Shown: positions 43,281 to 52,792 of the stretch, one piece after another
Position numbering within the stretch: position 1 is the stretch's first letter
Layout: every line of letters begins with the position of its first letter
DNA from: Oceanispirochaeta crateris
Lineage (GTDB): Bacteria; Spirochaetota; Spirochaetia; DSM-2461
Direction: 5' to 3'
Assembly: GCF_008329965.1 (NCBI RefSeq)
Contig: NZ_CP036150.1
Coordinates: forward strand, 124,001 to 188,000
DNA length: 64,000 bases
Notes under the pieces: generated by a model
Databases searched by the model: none
The model's input: only the letters and a program-made list of their open reading frames with translations
Told to the model about the DNA's origin: nothing
Made by a program: the position numbers and the translations under genes

Positions 43281-44324
43281 ATGAAAGCCGCCTATTACGA
43301 ACAATTTCAGCAGCCTCTGAGTCTCAAAGACTTACCTCAGCCTTCACCGGCAGACCATGGCGTTGTTGTAAAAGTGGAAGCATCCGGTCTGTGCAGGAGT
43401 GACTGGCATGGATGGATGGGGCATGATCCCGATATTCATCTGCCTCATGTTCCGGGTCATGAGCTTGCCGGTACAATTGCAGAACTGGGAAAGGATGTCC
43501 GCCATTGGAAGCTTGGAGACCGGGTGACGGTCCCCTTTGTCTGTGCTTGCGGACACTGTCCGGAGTGTGCTAGCGGGAACCAGCAGATATGTGATAAGCA
43601 AACTCAGCCGGGGTTTACTCATTGGGGTTCTTTTGCGGAGTATGTGGCTTTAGATTATGCCGATATCAACCTTGTGGCCCTGCCTGAGTCCATGGATTAT
43701 GTGACTGCCGCCAGCCTGGGATGCCGTTTTGTCACCTCCTTCCGGGCTGTGGTTGATCAGGGCCGTCTCCGTCCGGGAGAATGGGTGGCTGTTCACGGAT
43801 GCGGAGGAGTGGGCCTTTCGGCCATCATGATTGCCAAGGCTCTGGGCGCCAGGGTCATCGCCATCGATATAGCTGAGGATAAACTGGGTGCGGCTGGGAG
43901 TTTAGGGGCGGAACATCTGATCAATGGGCTGTCCTGTCCCTCCGTGATAGAGGCTGTTCGAGAGGCCAGTGGTGGGGGAGTACATCTTTCCCTGGATGCT
44001 CTGGGCAGCCGAGAAACCTGCTTCAATTCCATATCGGGACTCAGGAAACGGGGCCGCCATATTCAAATAGGGCTGATGCTGGCAGAACATAGCCGTCCGG
44101 AACTGCCCATGGATATTGTCATCTCCAGAGAACTGGAAATCCTGGGCAGCCATGGCATGCAGGCTCATAGATATCCTGAGATGCTGGGCATGATTGCCTC
44201 CGGTTTACTGTCTCCCCAGCAGCTGGTAGGGGCCAGAATCACTCTGACAGAGTCATTGACGGCTCTGTCAGATATGAACAGTTTCAGAGGGACCGGAGTG
44301 ACCGTAATAGACCGGTTTTATTAG
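43281..44324 (+). CDS. Zinc-dependent medium-chain alcohol dehydrogenase
   Basis: A 347-residue MDR-family dehydrogenase. The catalytic zinc site is [11 protein letters not shown] then GHELAGTI, the structural zinc cysteines are in [17 protein letters not shown], and the NAD(P) loop is [38 protein letters not shown] closes the protein. The closest named types are AdhP-like or threonine/sorbitol dehydrogenase-like enzymes; the substrate is not decided by sequence. AAGGAG precedes the ATG. Cotranscription with marR and proximity to the NQO-like flavoprotein suggest a common response to reactive aldehydes or quinones. Confidence 0.9.
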   Translation: MKAAYYEQFQQPLSLKDLPQPSPADHGVVVKVEASGLCRSDWHGWMGHDPDIHLPHVPGHELAGTIAELGKDVRHWKLGDRVTVPFVCACGHCPECASGNQQICDKQTQPGFTHWGSFAEYVALDYADINLVALPESMDYVTAASLGCRFVTSFRAVVDQGRLRPGEWVAVHGCGGVGLSAIMIAKALGARVIAIDIAEDKLGAAGSLGAEHLINGLSCPSVIEAVREASGGGVHLSLDALGSRETCFNSISGLRKRGRHIQIGLMLAEHSRPELPMDIVISRELEILGSHGMQAHRYPEMLGMIASGLLSPQQLVGARITLTESLTALSDMNSFRGTGVTVIDRFY

Positions 44325-44326
44325 CC

Positions 44327-47300
44327 CTATACCATGGGCTCCACTGTACCGAATAAGTGGGGTCTTTGTGATAGTAGAGTCTCAAAGAGCTTGTAAAACC
44401 GTTCTTTATCCGGATCACTCGTGGAATCATCCACAATACAGCCTTTCTTCAGAGGCTTCAGGCTTACAGAGCCTTTGAATCTGATTTTGACCAATTCTCC
44501 CTGGATCAACCAACCAGGATTCTCACTGTTTTCAAAATCTTCAGCCTCACTGAAGATGGTGGGTTTATCAATATAGGGCCGTCCCTCCCAGGGACAGAAA
44601 TGACCGCAATCTCCGCATTCGTTACAGTAGGCGTCAATGTGAATGATTTGGTAGGGATCATTGAACAGTGACAGATCTCCCACAGGAAGAGCGATGTTGG
44701 CTCTATTGGGACAAACATCAACACATTTGTTGCATACATAATTGCATTCGAGACAACGGGTCAGCTCCGTTTCTCCGAATTGGATTATATCGCTGTAGGT
44801 TCTGGCATTGGGTTTCTGAAAAATATACCCTTTCTTATCCTGAATCTCCTCTTCTCTTTTCCGGGAATCAACTAAGGGAAGTCTCTCCTGTCTTGACCAT
44901 TGGGGATCATCTTTTCGAGTGATGGCATCAGCGGTTCTTCTTCCTTCTGCAATGCATCTAACGATGGTGGAAGCCCCGGTCCGGCTGTCTCCGCTGAGGT
45001 ACACATTCTCAATATTCGTCTCACCATTTTCTCCGGTGATGACCAATCCCCACTGGTTGGTTTTCAATCCAATTTCTTTCATCAGCATTTCATCCGGATC
45101 ATCGCCTATGGCATAGATCACGGTATCTACATTCATCATTTCTACTTCATCTGTGGCAACGGGACGCCTTCGGCCGGAATCATCTTTCTCTCCCAGTTCC
45201 ATGACTCTGAGAGTCAAGTTGCCCCGGGAGTCAAAACCTTCGGGACTCCTTAACCAGTGAAAGGGAATGCCTTCGTCCCGGGCATCTTCGTACTCTTCAC
45301 GGCTTGCAGGCATTTGCGAAAAGGCCCGCCTGTACACAACGGTTACTTTTTCGGTTCCGACACACCTCTTGGCCGAACGGGCACAATCCATGGCGGTATC
45401 ACCGGCTCCTATAACAACAACATTCTTCCCCAGTCTCATTCCTTGGGGATTCTGGTTGAATTCTGTGAGAAATTTTAGGGAGGGGAGGATGTTTGTATTA
45501 TCCCCTTCGATGGGCAGTTGCCTTGTCTGGTAGGTTCCCAATCCCAGGGTAATATAGGTATAACCCTCAGCCTTCAGGGAGTTTATATTTATCTTTTCAT
45601 CACAGTTAAAAACGAAGGAGACTCCCTGCCTTCGGATGTGATCTACATCGCTTTCGATCGCTTCTCTGGTAATCCTGAAATGAGGCACCACGTATCGAAT
45701 GACTCCTCCCGCATCGGCTTCTCTTTCAAAAACGGTAACGTCAAAACCCTCGCGGGCCAGAAAATACGCGGTGGATAGTCCTGCTGGACCAGCCCCTATT
45801 ACGGCACATTTGGAAGATCGGGTGACCTTGGGTTTTTCCCAGGTCTTGAGAAAGCCTTCCATGCCCTGCTCCACGGCAATTTTCTTTATCTCTCTGATAT
45901 TGAGGCATCCTTCATAATCCAGACGGGTACAGTGAAGCTGGCATTGGTTGTCACAGATGTTTCCTGTCATGGAGGGGAGAGCATTTCGTTCATAGATGAC
46001 CTCCAGAGCCTCGGCATAGCGCTGCTGTCCAATGAGCCTTATGTATTCAGGGATATGCTGATGAATGGCACAGGCCGTGATACAGGGGGCCACATAGCAG
46101 TCATAAAGGGGGAGGGGACCGGCTGTTCGGACTTCATCATTCCCTCTGAAATCTTTATGAAAGGTGGAATCATCTAAAGAGCTGGCAGCTAACTTTTTGA
46201 GAACATCCACTTTGATGGATTTTATATCCCACTCTTCTATCTCCTCCAGGGCTTCTGCCATTTGAGTCTGTCTGACATAGCCTCCCGGTTTCAGTAAATC
46301 CGTACACAAGGTGATGGGACGAATTCCTGTTTGAAAAACCTCCCGGACATTATGGATGGAAATCCCTCCGGAGTAGGAGATGGGAAGATCTCCTTCAAAG
46401 TATTCTGAAAGCTTTGATGCCAGGTTGAGAGAGAGGGGGTAGAGGGCTCGACCGGACATATACATTTCATCTCCGGGCAGTTCCTCCCTATTGTTCAATG
46501 AGGCCAGTGTATTTGTCAGTTTGACACCGAAAAGACGGCCTTCCTTCTTGGCTGTTTCGCGTAATCTTTTGAGTATGGCCAGAGCATCTTCATATTGCAG
46601 GTCATGTTCAAACCCCTCAGAATTGAGAGAGACATAATCGTATCCCAGGACATCGAGAATTTCCCTCACTCTGGCATAGCCAAGCAAGGTGGGGTTGAGT
46701 TTTACAAAAGTATCCAGTCCTTTCTCTGCGATCATGTAATGACAAATGGCCTCAATTTCCTGAGGCGGACATCCATGCATGGTAGAGAGGGTGACACTGG
46801 AGCATATCTTTCCCGGTATCCGGTCTTTTATCGTTATGATCTTGTCGATTTTGCCTTCAAGACCGGTTCCTTCCAGAAGGGGGGGGACAATCTTTTCTAT
46901 CTCTTCTAACCATCCTTGAAACTGCTCTTCTTTGGAAGAATCCATCATCCGGTTCAGGTAGGTCTGCATCTTTTCGGTCTTTATACCTTTTAGGTCATAT
47001 CCGACACTCATGTTGAAAGAAAAAGAACGGGTCGTTTCACTTGGATTAAAGCCCCATAATTCTTCCACAATATGCAGGAGTATCCAGCTTTTGGCGTACT
47101 CTTCCCAGGCTTTCTGGAGGCTCAGTTCGGTGGACCATTCTGTGTTGAAACCTTCATCATAAGCGTCAATGCAGGGCTTCTCAATTTCAAGGGCATCCAG
47201 GACCTGAACTGTTTTCAGTTCGATAAATCGGCTGCCTGTCAAATAGGAGGAGACGATATTCTGTGACAGCTGGGTTTGAGGACCTGCGGCCGGGCCGAGA

Positions 47301-47461
47301 ACGGTGGCACAGCTATCCCCGAAAATATCAAGGCTGCGCTTATCAGCTTTTCGATACCATCGATCCTCTGGCAGATCGAACAAACTTTTTTGCGTTTTGT
47401 ATTCTTCGAACATTCTCACCAGCAGCTCCCCAAAGGGAACCAGTCTCATTTTATCACCCAT
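44327..47461 (-). CDS. ygfK: YgfK-like multidomain iron-sulfur flavoprotein oxidoreductase (putative selenate reductase subunit)
   Basis: A 1044-residue protein close in length and order to E. coli YgfK (1032). The N-terminal ~430 residues form a dihydroorotate-dehydrogenase-like barrel (CATVLGPAAGPQTQLSQNIVSSYL, SGGISIHNVREVF). A GltD-like module follows: iron-sulfur cysteines in CITACAIHQHIPEYIR and NICDNQCQLHC, FAD loop GAGPAGLSTAYFLAREG, and NADPH loop GAGDTAMDCARSAKR. Two ferredoxin-type cysteine groups close it (CLECNYVCNKCVDVCP, CNECGDCGHFCP). In E. coli it belongs to a purine/selenium-related cluster; here no xanthine dehydrogenase genes are adjacent, so the role is open. AAGGAG precedes the ATG. 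Confidence 0.9.
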   Translation of the reverse strand: MGDKMRLVPFGELLVRMFEEYKTQKSLFDLPEDRWYRKADKRSLDIFGDSCATVLGPAAGPQTQLSQNIVSSYLTGSRFIELKTVQVLDALEIEKPCIDAYDEGFNTEWSTELSLQKAWEEYAKSWILLHIVEELWGFNPSETTRSFSFNMSVGYDLKGIKTEKMQTYLNRMMDSSKEEQFQGWLEEIEKIVPPLLEGTGLEGKIDKIITIKDRIPGKICSSVTLSTMHGCPPQEIEAICHYMIAEKGLDTFVKLNPTLLGYARVREILDVLGYDYVSLNSEGFEHDLQYEDALAILKRLRETAKKEGRLFGVKLTNTLASLNNREELPGDEMYMSGRALYPLSLNLASKLSEYFEGDLPISYSGGISIHNVREVFQTGIRPITLCTDLLKPGGYVRQTQMAEALEEIEEWDIKSIKVDVLKKLAASSLDDSTFHKDFRGNDEVRTAGPLPLYDCYVAPCITACAIHQHIPEYIRLIGQQRYAEALEVIYERNALPSMTGNICDNQCQLHCTRLDYEGCLNIREIKKIAVEQGMEGFLKTWEKPKVTRSSKCAVIGAGPAGLSTAYFLAREGFDVTVFEREADAGGVIRYVVPHFRITREAIESDVDHIRRQGVSFVFNCDEKININSLKAEGYTYITLGLGTYQTRQLPIEGDNTNILPSLKFLTEFNQNPQGMRLGKNVVVIGAGDTAMDCARSAKRCVGTEKVTVVYRRAFSQMPASREEYEDARDEGIPFHWLRSPEGFDSRGNLTLRVMELGEKDDSGRRRPVATDEVEMMNVDTVIYAIGDDPDEMLMKEIGLKTNQWGLVITGENGETNIENVYLSGDSRTGASTIVRCIAEGRRTADAITRKDDPQWSRQERLPLVDSRKREEEIQDKKGYIFQKPNARTYSDIIQFGETELTRCLECNYVCNKCVDVCPNRANIALPVGDLSLFNDPYQIIHIDAYCNECGDCGHFCPWEGRPYIDKPTIFSEAEDFENSENPGWLIQGELVKIRFKGSVSLKPLKKGCIVDDSTSDPDKERFYKLFETLLSQRPHLFGTVEPMV

Positions 47462-47503
47462 ATTCTTCTCCTTGAAAAATCCTAACTCGTTTTAGAATAT
47501 ATC

Positions 47504-47536
47504 CATATAGGCAAGTTCACAAGCTTTTCCTATATG
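47504..47536. repeat. 8-bp inverted repeat CATATAGG / CCTATATG upstream of ygfK
   Basis: Perfect eight-base arms around a 17-base loop that can itself pair AAG with CTT. It lies 43 bases before the ygfK start, so it could be an operator or a hairpin in the leader RNA. The rest of the 198-base gap to the ECF genes holds nothing I recognise. Confidence 0.4.
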
Positions 47537-47659
47537 ATCCCGTCAAATTCAAAACCTCGAGTTTGGCCGCTCAAGGTCTTTTGATTTGTATTCCTGATTT
47601 GTTCCCGCATTCGAATCCGGTACTTGTAAAGAAGCTTAGGGCCTGACTATACTGGCCTC

Positions 47660-49150
47660 ATGATCAACGCCGAAAAGCAGCCCCTCTTGAGTATCCGGGA
47701 CTATCATTTTGAGTTTCCTTCTTACCCGGGTCTGCAAAACCAGGCTCTTTTCAAGGGATTGAATTTTACTCTGAACAGGGGTGAGTTTTGGGTTGTCTTG
47801 GGAGCTCCTGAGAGTGGCAAAACCACACTGGGACGATGTTTGACCGGGGTTTATCCAGGATTGACTCAGGCTGAAACATCGGGAGATATATTCATAGACG
47901 GTGAACCCGTGAGTACGCGGTCGGCTTGTGATTGGATAGAAAAAACGGGAATCGTATTCCAAAATCCTGATGAGCAGATTGTCAGCACTCGATGCGATGA
48001 TGAAGCGTCATTGGCCCTTGAGTCCCTTGCTTTTGAAGCTCATGAGATACAAAAGAGGCTCAGCGCTTCATTTGGACGCTTTTCCATTCTGGGGAAGGAG
48101 AGGAGGAATCCCGTTTCGCTCTCGGGAGGAGAGAAAAAACGGCTCCTCATTGCTTCCTTGGAGATGCAGAATCCGGACCTCTGGATACTGGATGAATCTA
48201 TGGATGAACTGGACCATGACGGACAAGAATTTCTCATGAACTACCTAGGGGAAAAAGCCCATAATGAGAACAAAGGCATTCTGTTGTTTGCTTCCAAATA
48301 TAAGGATCTCTTTCAAGACTCAGAAGTAAAACTGGCTTTATTATCCGCAGGTCAGATGAACATTCAGGAGAATGACCCCCATCATTTTGAGGCACTCCTC
48401 GAAGCAGATGGTCTGAGTTTGACCGAGAACCAAGGGTATAAGGCTTCCTATTCTCCTCCCGCTGATCAAACATGTTTATTTGAAATGCATAATGTAAAAT
48501 ATAAATACCATGGTAATACCGATTTTTCCCTGGATATTGAGCATTTTGAATTGAAACAGGGGGAAGTCCTGGCACTTGAAGGACCCAACGGATGCGGGAA
48601 AACGACTCTGGCTAGGATCGTCAGTGGATTGATAGATCCTGATAAAGGAGACCTTACCCTATTTGGAGCTTCCGTCGGGAGAGCTCAGCTGAACAAAAGC
48701 TGCGGCTATTTATTTCAAAATCCTGACTACCAGCTCTTTTTACCGACTGTGGCCGAAGAATTGGCTCTGGGACTTAAATTCTCAGGTCTTGATAAAAAAC
48801 TTAGGAATTCCAGGATCAGCCAGGCCATTGACTTATTCAGACTGCCCAGTTCCGATGCTCCTCCAGCTTTGATGAGTTTTGGAGCCAGAAAACGCCTGCA
48901 GGGGGCCATCTACTATCTCCTGGACAAGCATATTTATATTCTGGATGAGGCTGACTCTGGGCTGAATTTTAGGGATTTTATCAGCATTGTCAGTGAATTG
49001 AGGACTAAGGCCGCGGCCCTCATCGTGATTAGTCATGACAGCAATATTCAAAGCCTCGGTGCGGATAGGGTCTTGAGAATGGACCAGGGACGCATCTTTG
49101 AACAAGAGAGCGGAATGAGCTCTAAAAGAGGGGACAACCCCCATGATTGA
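47660..49150 (+). CDS. ECF transporter tandem ATPase (EcfA-EcfA' fusion)
   Basis: A 496-residue protein with two ATPase domains. Domain 1 has Walker A GAPESGKTT, QNPDEQIVS, signature LSGGEKKRLLIA and Walker B LWILDESMDELD; domain 2 has GPNGCGKTT, QNPDYQLFLP, a degenerate signature MSFGARKRL and Walker B IYILDEADSGLN. This is the YkoD-like fused motor of energy-coupling-factor transporters. It overlaps EcfT by eight bases. No S component is beside it, so it probably serves those at 38654 and/or 59671. The ATG has no strong ribosome site. Divergent from ygfK. Confidence 0.9.
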   Translation: MINAEKQPLLSIRDYHFEFPSYPGLQNQALFKGLNFTLNRGEFWVVLGAPESGKTTLGRCLTGVYPGLTQAETSGDIFIDGEPVSTRSACDWIEKTGIVFQNPDEQIVSTRCDDEASLALESLAFEAHEIQKRLSASFGRFSILGKERRNPVSLSGGEKKRLLIASLEMQNPDLWILDESMDELDHDGQEFLMNYLGEKAHNENKGILLFASKYKDLFQDSEVKLALLSAGQMNIQENDPHHFEALLEADGLSLTENQGYKASYSPPADQTCLFEMHNVKYKYHGNTDFSLDIEHFELKQGEVLALEGPNGCGKTTLARIVSGLIDPDKGDLTLFGASVGRAQLNKSCGYLFQNPDYQLFLPTVAEELALGLKFSGLDKKLRNSRISQAIDLFRLPSSDAPPALMSFGARKRLQGAIYYLLDKHIYILDEADSGLNFRDFISIVSELRTKAAALIVISHDSNIQSLGADRVLRMDQGRIFEQESGMSSKRGDNPHD

Positions 49151-49922
49151 TACCCTGTATAGGGAAGAGAGAAGTCTCCTTCACGGCTATGATTGCCGCT
49201 TGAAACTGATAGTGCTTCCTCTCCTGGTTGTGTTCTATTTTCTGCCTCAATCCCTGCTCATCAATGGTGGACTCACACTTTTACTATTGATTCTTACCTT
49301 GTTTATTCTGGGGGTAAAAGACCTGTATGCTCCTCTGAAAATGATATATCCTCTGCTGATTCTTATTTTCATTCTGACTCCTCTGTTTCATAAAACCGGA
49401 GCTGTGTATATAAGCACTGGGAGTATGATTTTTGTGACGAGTCACGGAATCATGGAAGCCCTCCACTATGTATTCCGTCTGACGGGCATCAGTTTCCTTT
49501 TCTTTCTCTTTTTCCGGACGACAGCCATGGAAGATATTCTGTTGGGCCTCAGCTGGTTCCGCCTCCCCTATGTGGTGACCCTTGTGATCTCCATCTCCCT
49601 GCGTTATATTCCTCATCTAGCGGGTTTGTATGAGCAGATTAAGGCCGCTCATGGTCTTCGCTGCGGGGTGAATGATATCTCTGTTACAAAAAAAAGGTGG
49701 ACCAAAGTCAGAGGGTTGTTTCCTATTTTGGTGTCTCTCATGATTCAGAGCGTAAAGACCATACCCTTGTTGACTATGGCCCTGGAATTGAAGGGTATCG
49801 GCCGAGACAATCGGCGGACCCGCCTCAGGGGGCTCCCTCAGGTTCATTCTGTGAAGCAGCAGCTTGTTGTTTCCCTTCTCATACTAACAGTGCTGGCTGG
49901 TCTTTTAATCCGATTCCGATAA
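49143..49922 (+). CDS. ECF transporter transmembrane subunit EcfT
   Basis: A 259-residue membrane subunit with about six helices that couples the ATPases to S components. KLIVLPLLVVFYFLPQSLLINGG and RLKL near the start, then TMALELKGIGRDNRRTRLRGL containing the second of the two Ala-Arg-Gly-like coupling motifs (here LKGIG) and IKAAHGLRCG as the first, match the family. GAGGGG precedes the ATG inside the ATPase gene. Complete, unlike the truncated EcfT piece at 37662-38585. Confidence 0.87.
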   Translation: MIDTLYREERSLLHGYDCRLKLIVLPLLVVFYFLPQSLLINGGLTLLLLILTLFILGVKDLYAPLKMIYPLLILIFILTPLFHKTGAVYISTGSMIFVTSHGIMEALHYVFRLTGISFLFFLFFRTTAMEDILLGLSWFRLPYVVTLVISISLRYIPHLAGLYEQIKAAHGLRCGVNDISVTKKRWTKVRGLFPILVSLMIQSVKTIPLLTMALELKGIGRDNRRTRLRGLPQVHSVKQQLVVSLLILTVLAGLLIRFR

Positions 49923-49937
49923 TTCCTTCTTGTGATG

Positions 49938-49975
49938 TAAAAAAAATACCTTAAAGCCTAAGCTTTAAGGTATTT
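49938..49975 (-). terminator. Terminator of the sugar importer operon (possibly bidirectional)
   Basis: A 13-bp stem AATACCTTAAAGC / GCTTTAAGGTATT with loop CTAA (centre 49960). On the minus strand it is followed by eight T, and it lies 25 bases after the sugar-binding-protein stop. On the plus strand it could also slow transcription from ecfT. Confidence 0.85.
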
Positions 49976-49999
49976 CATTCATCTCTTACTTAAAGTTAA

Positions 50000-51187
50000 T
50001 TATTTGTAAGGTGAGAAATCGATATCACCAAAGTCTGGGTTCATTTCTGATTTGTAACCCGTTGCAAAAATTGTGTCATAAGTCAGCTGTGGATTTGTTG
50101 CCAGCAGTGTATCAATGGGAGAATAAGCTGTTTTTGCTCCATCAATAGAAGGTCCGCTTGTTAATCCGGTCAAACCGTCTATACCATCAACAACATTTTT
50201 AGCAATGGCAACAGAATCTTTTACTAATTTTGAAACATCTTTAAATACTGTCATGGTTTGTGTTCCTTTACCGGTAACAGTATCACCCATCAGGCTAGCC
50301 AATGTCACATTAGAAGCATCCTGACCTGTTGTATAGTACTTGGCATAAGGAGTTGCCATTTTAGCAAATTCCTGACGTATTGCTGCAGAAGTATCATCGT
50401 TTGGAGCTAATACAAAGATCGTGTCTGAGGTCTTTTTAATCTGTGCTACAACACCTGCGGCTTTGATCCCGGCAGTTTCAGGATTCCAGTCTGTGTCGAT
50501 GGGAAGCATGGCAGCCTGTAATGCATCTTTCGCAGAGTCATCGAATGTGGCTTCTGTGTATTTTTTCAGTGCCAGAAATGGAGCTGGATTTTGATTTACA
50601 ATATTGAACATTGACAGATTAGGCTGTAATTCTTCAAATGCACCACCAAAGAAGTAAGTCGCATTGGGCCAGTCAACGACACGGCCTGCGAAAATAGCTA
50701 AATCGGCTTTATTACTGGCAGAAAAACCGGCGGCTTTTGCAGAGTCCACTAGATGTTTACCCATAGCCTTACCAACATTCCAACTGTTAAAAGTTGTATA
50801 ATAGTCTGCGACGTCTGATGCGGATTTTGCCATCCTGTCATGGGCTACGACTACAACATCTTCCGCATGGGCGGCTGCTACAGATGCTCCACCATTTCCA
50901 TGGGCTGTGATAATAATAACCTTCGCACCTTTGGCAATGAGGGCTTCGACATTTTGCTTTTCTTTTGATTCATCACCTTCAGAAAATAAAATCTCAAATT
51001 CGTAACCTGCTCCTAATTTTTCCAATTCTGTTTTAAAGAAGGCTCCATCCTGATTAGCCCATCTTTCTTCAGATGCATCGGGCAAAACTACACCGATTTT
51101 GATACCTGAAGCTCCTTTCTGGCCATTCGCAAAAACAAGACCTGACATTACTACCAACAACAGTAGTAAAAACGAAAAACGTTTCAT
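50000..51187 (-). CDS. chvE: Sugar-binding protein of a ChvE/MmsAB-type ABC importer
   Basis: A 395-residue exported periplasmic sugar-binding protein with signal peptide MKRFSFLLLLLVVMSGLVFA. The mature part has the type-I fold of ribose/galactose/xylose-binding proteins: KIGVVLPDASEERWANQDGAFFKTELE, GAKVIIITAHGN, VVAHDRM and LAPNDDTSAA. It resembles ChvE/GguC-linked multi-sugar binding proteins. AGGAGG precedes its ATG. Last gene of the importer operon (ATPase 52793, permease 51240), which runs from the sensor cluster. The specific sugar is not decidable; ChvE-type members take aldopentoses and galactose-like sugars. Confidence 0.9.
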   Translation of the reverse strand: MKRFSFLLLLLVVMSGLVFANGQKGASGIKIGVVLPDASEERWANQDGAFFKTELEKLGAGYEFEILFSEGDESKEKQNVEALIAKGAKVIIITAHGNGGASVAAAHAEDVVVVAHDRMAKSASDVADYYTTFNSWNVGKAMGKHLVDSAKAAGFSASNKADLAIFAGRVVDWPNATYFFGGAFEELQPNLSMFNIVNQNPAPFLALKKYTEATFDDSAKDALQAAMLPIDTDWNPETAGIKAAGVVAQIKKTSDTIFVLAPNDDTSAAIRQEFAKMATPYAKYYTTGQDASNVTLASLMGDTVTGKGTQTMTVFKDVSKLVKDSVAIAKNVVDGIDGLTGLTSGPSIDGAKTAYSPIDTLLATNPQLTYDTIFATGYKSEMNPDFGDIDFSPYK

Positions 51188-51239
51188 AAATTCCTCCTGT
51201 GAAATATTAAAAAATGCAGTTAATTACAATCTGCAAAAT

Positions 51240-52676
51240 TTACTCTGTAAGAAAATCCGCTTCGATACTCACCCTGATTTTGTCTCTGATTTTATTGAAT
51301 ACTCCCTGGGCGTTTGTAAAATTATATTCGTATTCGATAAGGTCCTGTTTATTTGCTTTTTGAGCTTCTCGCAGATTCCTTTTCGCTTTGATAAAATTCT
51401 CCCTTGCAAGGGTGAACTCAGCCTTATATTGCTTTTTGGCATAGTACATACCGACTAAGTCAACTGGCATAACATTCCTCGTGTAGATGTCAAATACGAC
51501 TGCCAGCAACAAGACTGATCCTAAGATGATGGGTTCAATGTTTGCATCTATTCCAGCTAGGGACATCCCGTTTTTTAGTGAGATGATTACCACTGCTCCA
51601 ACCACAGCATTCACTACTTTCCCTATCCCGCCCTTAGCACTGGTACCACCGATAAAGACGGCGGCAATGGCATATAACTCCCAGAATGGGCCATGTTTTG
51701 GTGAAGCATTTTGAAGTCTTGTCACATACATAATCCCGGCAATCATGGCTGTGATTCCCATGGAAATAAAAACAATAATTATGGTTTTTTCAACGTTGAT
51801 ACCGGATAATTCAGCCGCTTCAGGATTTCCCCCTACGGCGTAGATTCTGCGGCCAAGTGTGGTTTGTGTCGTCATAAAATGATAAATTGCAACGACGACC
51901 ACAGTGATGAGCAATAGGTAGGAAATTCCCTTATTGGCTGCAAATGTATACGTTAGGTATCCGATAACAACAGATAGGATCACCAGTTTTGTGATAAATA
52001 GTTCTACCTTCTCACTGGGGATGCCAAGTTTTCTATGCTTCTTGCGTATTATGATTCCTGAGGTAATGGCAACAATCATAATGACAGCACCGGACATTAA
52101 GGAAATCAGATCATAACCGGCAATTTCATAGGTCGGTAAGTATCCAATGCCCACTTTTATGAAGAAATCATTAGTTGTAGAGATGGTTCTGTTGTTAGTT
52201 TTAAAGAATAGTAACCCCTTGAAGATAAACATTCCGGCCAGGGTGACTACGAAGGAAGGTACTTTGATTTTTGCCACAAAATAACCCTTGATGATTCCAA
52301 CAATAATCGTAAGAACCAGTGCTCCAAGCAGTGCAACTATGACTGTCTGTCCGCCTGTTTCAACGGCGACCACAACATAGGCTCCAAGGAAAGCCCCAAG
52401 ATACCCTACGGATAAATCAATTTGCTGGGTCACAATGACCAGAGTCATTCCGACGGCCAGTACGGCAACATAGGCCGACTGATTCAATAAATTTGTAAAG
52501 TTGAATGCTTTTAAGAAAATCCCGCCCGTCATAAACTGAAAAATGACAAAGATAACTATCAAAGCAATAAACATTCCATAATCTCTGATGTTTGTTCGTA
52601 GCATTGAGATCAGCGTCAGGAAATACTTATATATTACCCATCCAATCTTTTGGAATAAATTTTGATCCTTTCCCAT
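51240..52676 (-). CDS. mmsB: Sugar ABC importer permease (MmsB/GguB type)
   Basis: A 478-residue inner-membrane permease of the ribose/xylose class. About ten helices are predicted; GMTLVIVTQQIDLSVGYLGAFLGAYV, LPTYEIAGYD and AVGGNPEAAELSGINVEKTII are family motifs, and FIGGTSAKGGIGKVVNAVVGAVVI the next. A soluble, charged ~75-residue tail (YYAKKQYKAEFTLARENF onward) follows the last helix; it is helical and coiled-coil-like and unusual for the family. Start ATG 52676 has AAGGAGAGG; the frame upstream to 52715 runs into the repeat region. Between it and the ATPase gene are two 43-base repeats. Confidence 0.9.
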   Translation of the reverse strand: MGKDQNLFQKIGWVIYKYFLTLISMLRTNIRDYGMFIALIVIFVIFQFMTGGIFLKAFNFTNLLNQSAYVAVLAVGMTLVIVTQQIDLSVGYLGAFLGAYVVVAVETGGQTVIVALLGALVLTIIVGIIKGYFVAKIKVPSFVVTLAGMFIFKGLLFFKTNNRTISTTNDFFIKVGIGYLPTYEIAGYDLISLMSGAVIMIVAITSGIIIRKKHRKLGIPSEKVELFITKLVILSVVIGYLTYTFAANKGISYLLLITVVVVAIYHFMTTQTTLGRRIYAVGGNPEAAELSGINVEKTIIIVFISMGITAMIAGIMYVTRLQNASPKHGPFWELYAIAAVFIGGTSAKGGIGKVVNAVVGAVVIISLKNGMSLAGIDANIEPIILGSVLLLAVVFDIYTRNVMPVDLVGMYYAKKQYKAEFTLARENFIKAKRNLREAQKANKQDLIEYEYNFTNAQGVFNKIRDKIRVSIEADFLTE

Positions 52677-52697
52677 TTCCTCTCCTTGGTTGCATTT

Positions 52698-52784
52698 GAG
52701 TTCGTTCCTCGGCACATCTGCCTGCGGTACGACTCATTGGTGAGCTCGTTCCTCGGCATAGATGCCTACGGTACGACTCATTGG
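52698..52784. repeat. Tandem 43-base hairpin repeats between mmsA and mmsB
   Basis: Copies at 52698-52740 and 52742-52784 differ at only five places. Each folds back on itself: GAG/CTC, TCGT/ACGA, CC/GG and GGCA/TGCC. Most differences fall in the loop, leaving the paired arms intact. They lie in the transcribed space between the ATPase and permease genes, so they may stabilise one segment of the message or slow ribosomes and polymerase. Confidence 0.8.
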
Positions 52785-52792
52785 CAAACAGC

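Noticed and set aside
52698-52784. Tandem repeats as an attachment site, IS end or CRISPR
   Set aside because: Only two adjacent copies with a one-base gap, no transposase or spacer pattern; better explained as hairpin repeats in an operon.
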